A stretch of 64,000 nucleotides of DNA from Trema orientale (Eukaryota; Streptophyta; Magnoliopsida; Rosales; Cannabaceae), in NCBI GenBank assembly GCA_002914845.1, contig JXTC01000102.1:410088-474087 (forward strand), given 5' to 3'. The notes below the pieces were generated by a model. The model saw only the letters and a list, made by a program, of their open reading frames with translations. It was not told the origin of the DNA and searched no databases. Of the stretch, positions 63,144 to 64,000 are shown in pieces; position 1 is the stretch's first letter; each line of letters begins with the position of its first letter. The position numbers and the translations under genes were made by a program.

Positions 63144-64000
63144 TAATAATAGTATAACATGTTTAGTACTTTGCTAAAAATAAAAATGCCATTTTTCTGC
63201 TTACATGTTTGGAGATACTTTACTTCAGAGAAATGAAATGTCTGGCTTGAATGATTAAGTCATGCCTCAATAAAGCTGTGATATTGACGTAAAAACATGC
63301 GGATCAGTTTACACTAATTTATAAGGCTGAGAAGAGATTGATGTAATTTATGGAGTCAGATTGTAATTATTCTAGAGCTGCTAGCTATATATTTTGAAGG
63401 CTCTAGAGAAAGTGGACGGAAATCATTGCTCATTGATCACTATCAAATAATAAAAGCATCAAATAATTAATAGAACTATATGTGGCAATGGAATAATTAA
63501 TATGATCGCTATTATTTGCAATTGAAATAAAGGCTAAAACTTCATTCATTGCACCAAATTATTAAGAACAGATACAAGAAAGATAAAGACTCTCCAACCA
63601 TTATAAATGGCTATAGTATATAGGAAAAGAGAAGAAAAGCAAAACTAGCCAAACTAGCAGGGACACCTTAATTAACACGTAGAGCACCTTATATTTTTGC
63701 TATATATGTGATCCAGTCAAGCACGACATTATGAAAGAAGTTCAAAAGAAACTGTATGTCTTATTTTTTCTTCTAATCCCATCACACAAAAACAAACCAG
63801 TTAATTATTAGAAACACGAGAAACAACACACTGACAAAAGTAGGTTGAAAAAAAGGGGGTAGTATAACAACCAAAGTGAACAGTTGAGATCTGAATTAAT
63901 CTTGTCTTGCCACCTTTATTTTGTTGAATTATTTTGTATCAATTAGAATTAATTACAAAATATTACAAATATATTTGTAATTAATTAGGAGATATTTTTT
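63144..64000. other. AT-rich intergenic DNA to window end
   Basis: No coding exon, RNA gene or repeat boundary recognised. Confidence 0.5.

Overview
This is a nuclear segment of a flowering plant, most likely a dicot. The genes are split by short AT-rich introns with GT-AG borders, intergenic DNA is very AT-rich with many A/T runs, there are eukaryotic tRNA genes, and the proteins are plant-type: 377-aa plant actin, chloroplast PII, BOR boron exporter, P-type PPR and GDSL lipases. I cannot name the species. A run of N (30520-31054) marks an assembly gap. Exon borders were derived by hand from splice signals, reading frame and family knowledge; there is no transcript support.

Layout. 1-3.4 kb: T-rich non-coding DNA with old tandem duplications. 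3.4-6.2 kb: actin (+). 6.8-8.2 kb: ENTH-domain protein (-), convergent with actin. 10.0-12.9 kb: ALG5 dolichyl-phosphate glucosyltransferase (-), with tRNA-Lys(CUU) just beyond its 5' end. 13.1-14.2 kb: a repeat tract with a 345-bp direct duplication. 16.4-17.2 kb: an intronless protein of unrecognised function (-). 17.2-29.8 kb: gene-poor, with a tRNA-derived SINE-like sequence, several terminal-inverted-repeat elements and one isolated X8/CBM43 exon (-). 29.8-30.4 kb: PMEI/invertase-inhibitor-like gene (+). After the gap come a PPR gene (+), ARF1-type GTPase (-), plastid PII (-), a DUF952 gene (+, head-to-head with PII) and tRNA-Phe(GAA). 41.7-52.2 kb: a tandem GDSL esterase/lipase cluster with two intact genes, two pseudogenes and one relic. 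55.7-59.3 kb: a BOR-type boron exporter (+) with upstream ORFs. 59.3-64 kb: an 866-bp Mutator-like element and a second copy of the 160-bp MITE seen at 25 kb.

How the genes relate. This is a normal eukaryotic mix with no operon-like pathway. Actin, ARF and the ENTH protein belong to cytoskeleton and vesicle traffic, ALG5 to ER N-glycan precursor synthesis, PII to plastid nitrogen/carbon sensing, and BOR to boron efflux. The GDSL cluster is the only local family expansion. Its repeating unit includes promoter and 3' flank, and its members range from intact to nearly erased.

The observations I would follow first are: the GDSL birth-and-decay series, including an oxyanion-glycine change in an otherwise intact copy; the BOR gene, which has an AUG-UAA mini-ORF and other uORFs, a coding GC-AG intron, and His at the position of one known endocytosis tyrosine; and several transposons with precise target-site duplications. 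I found no clear evidence of a wholly new biological system.
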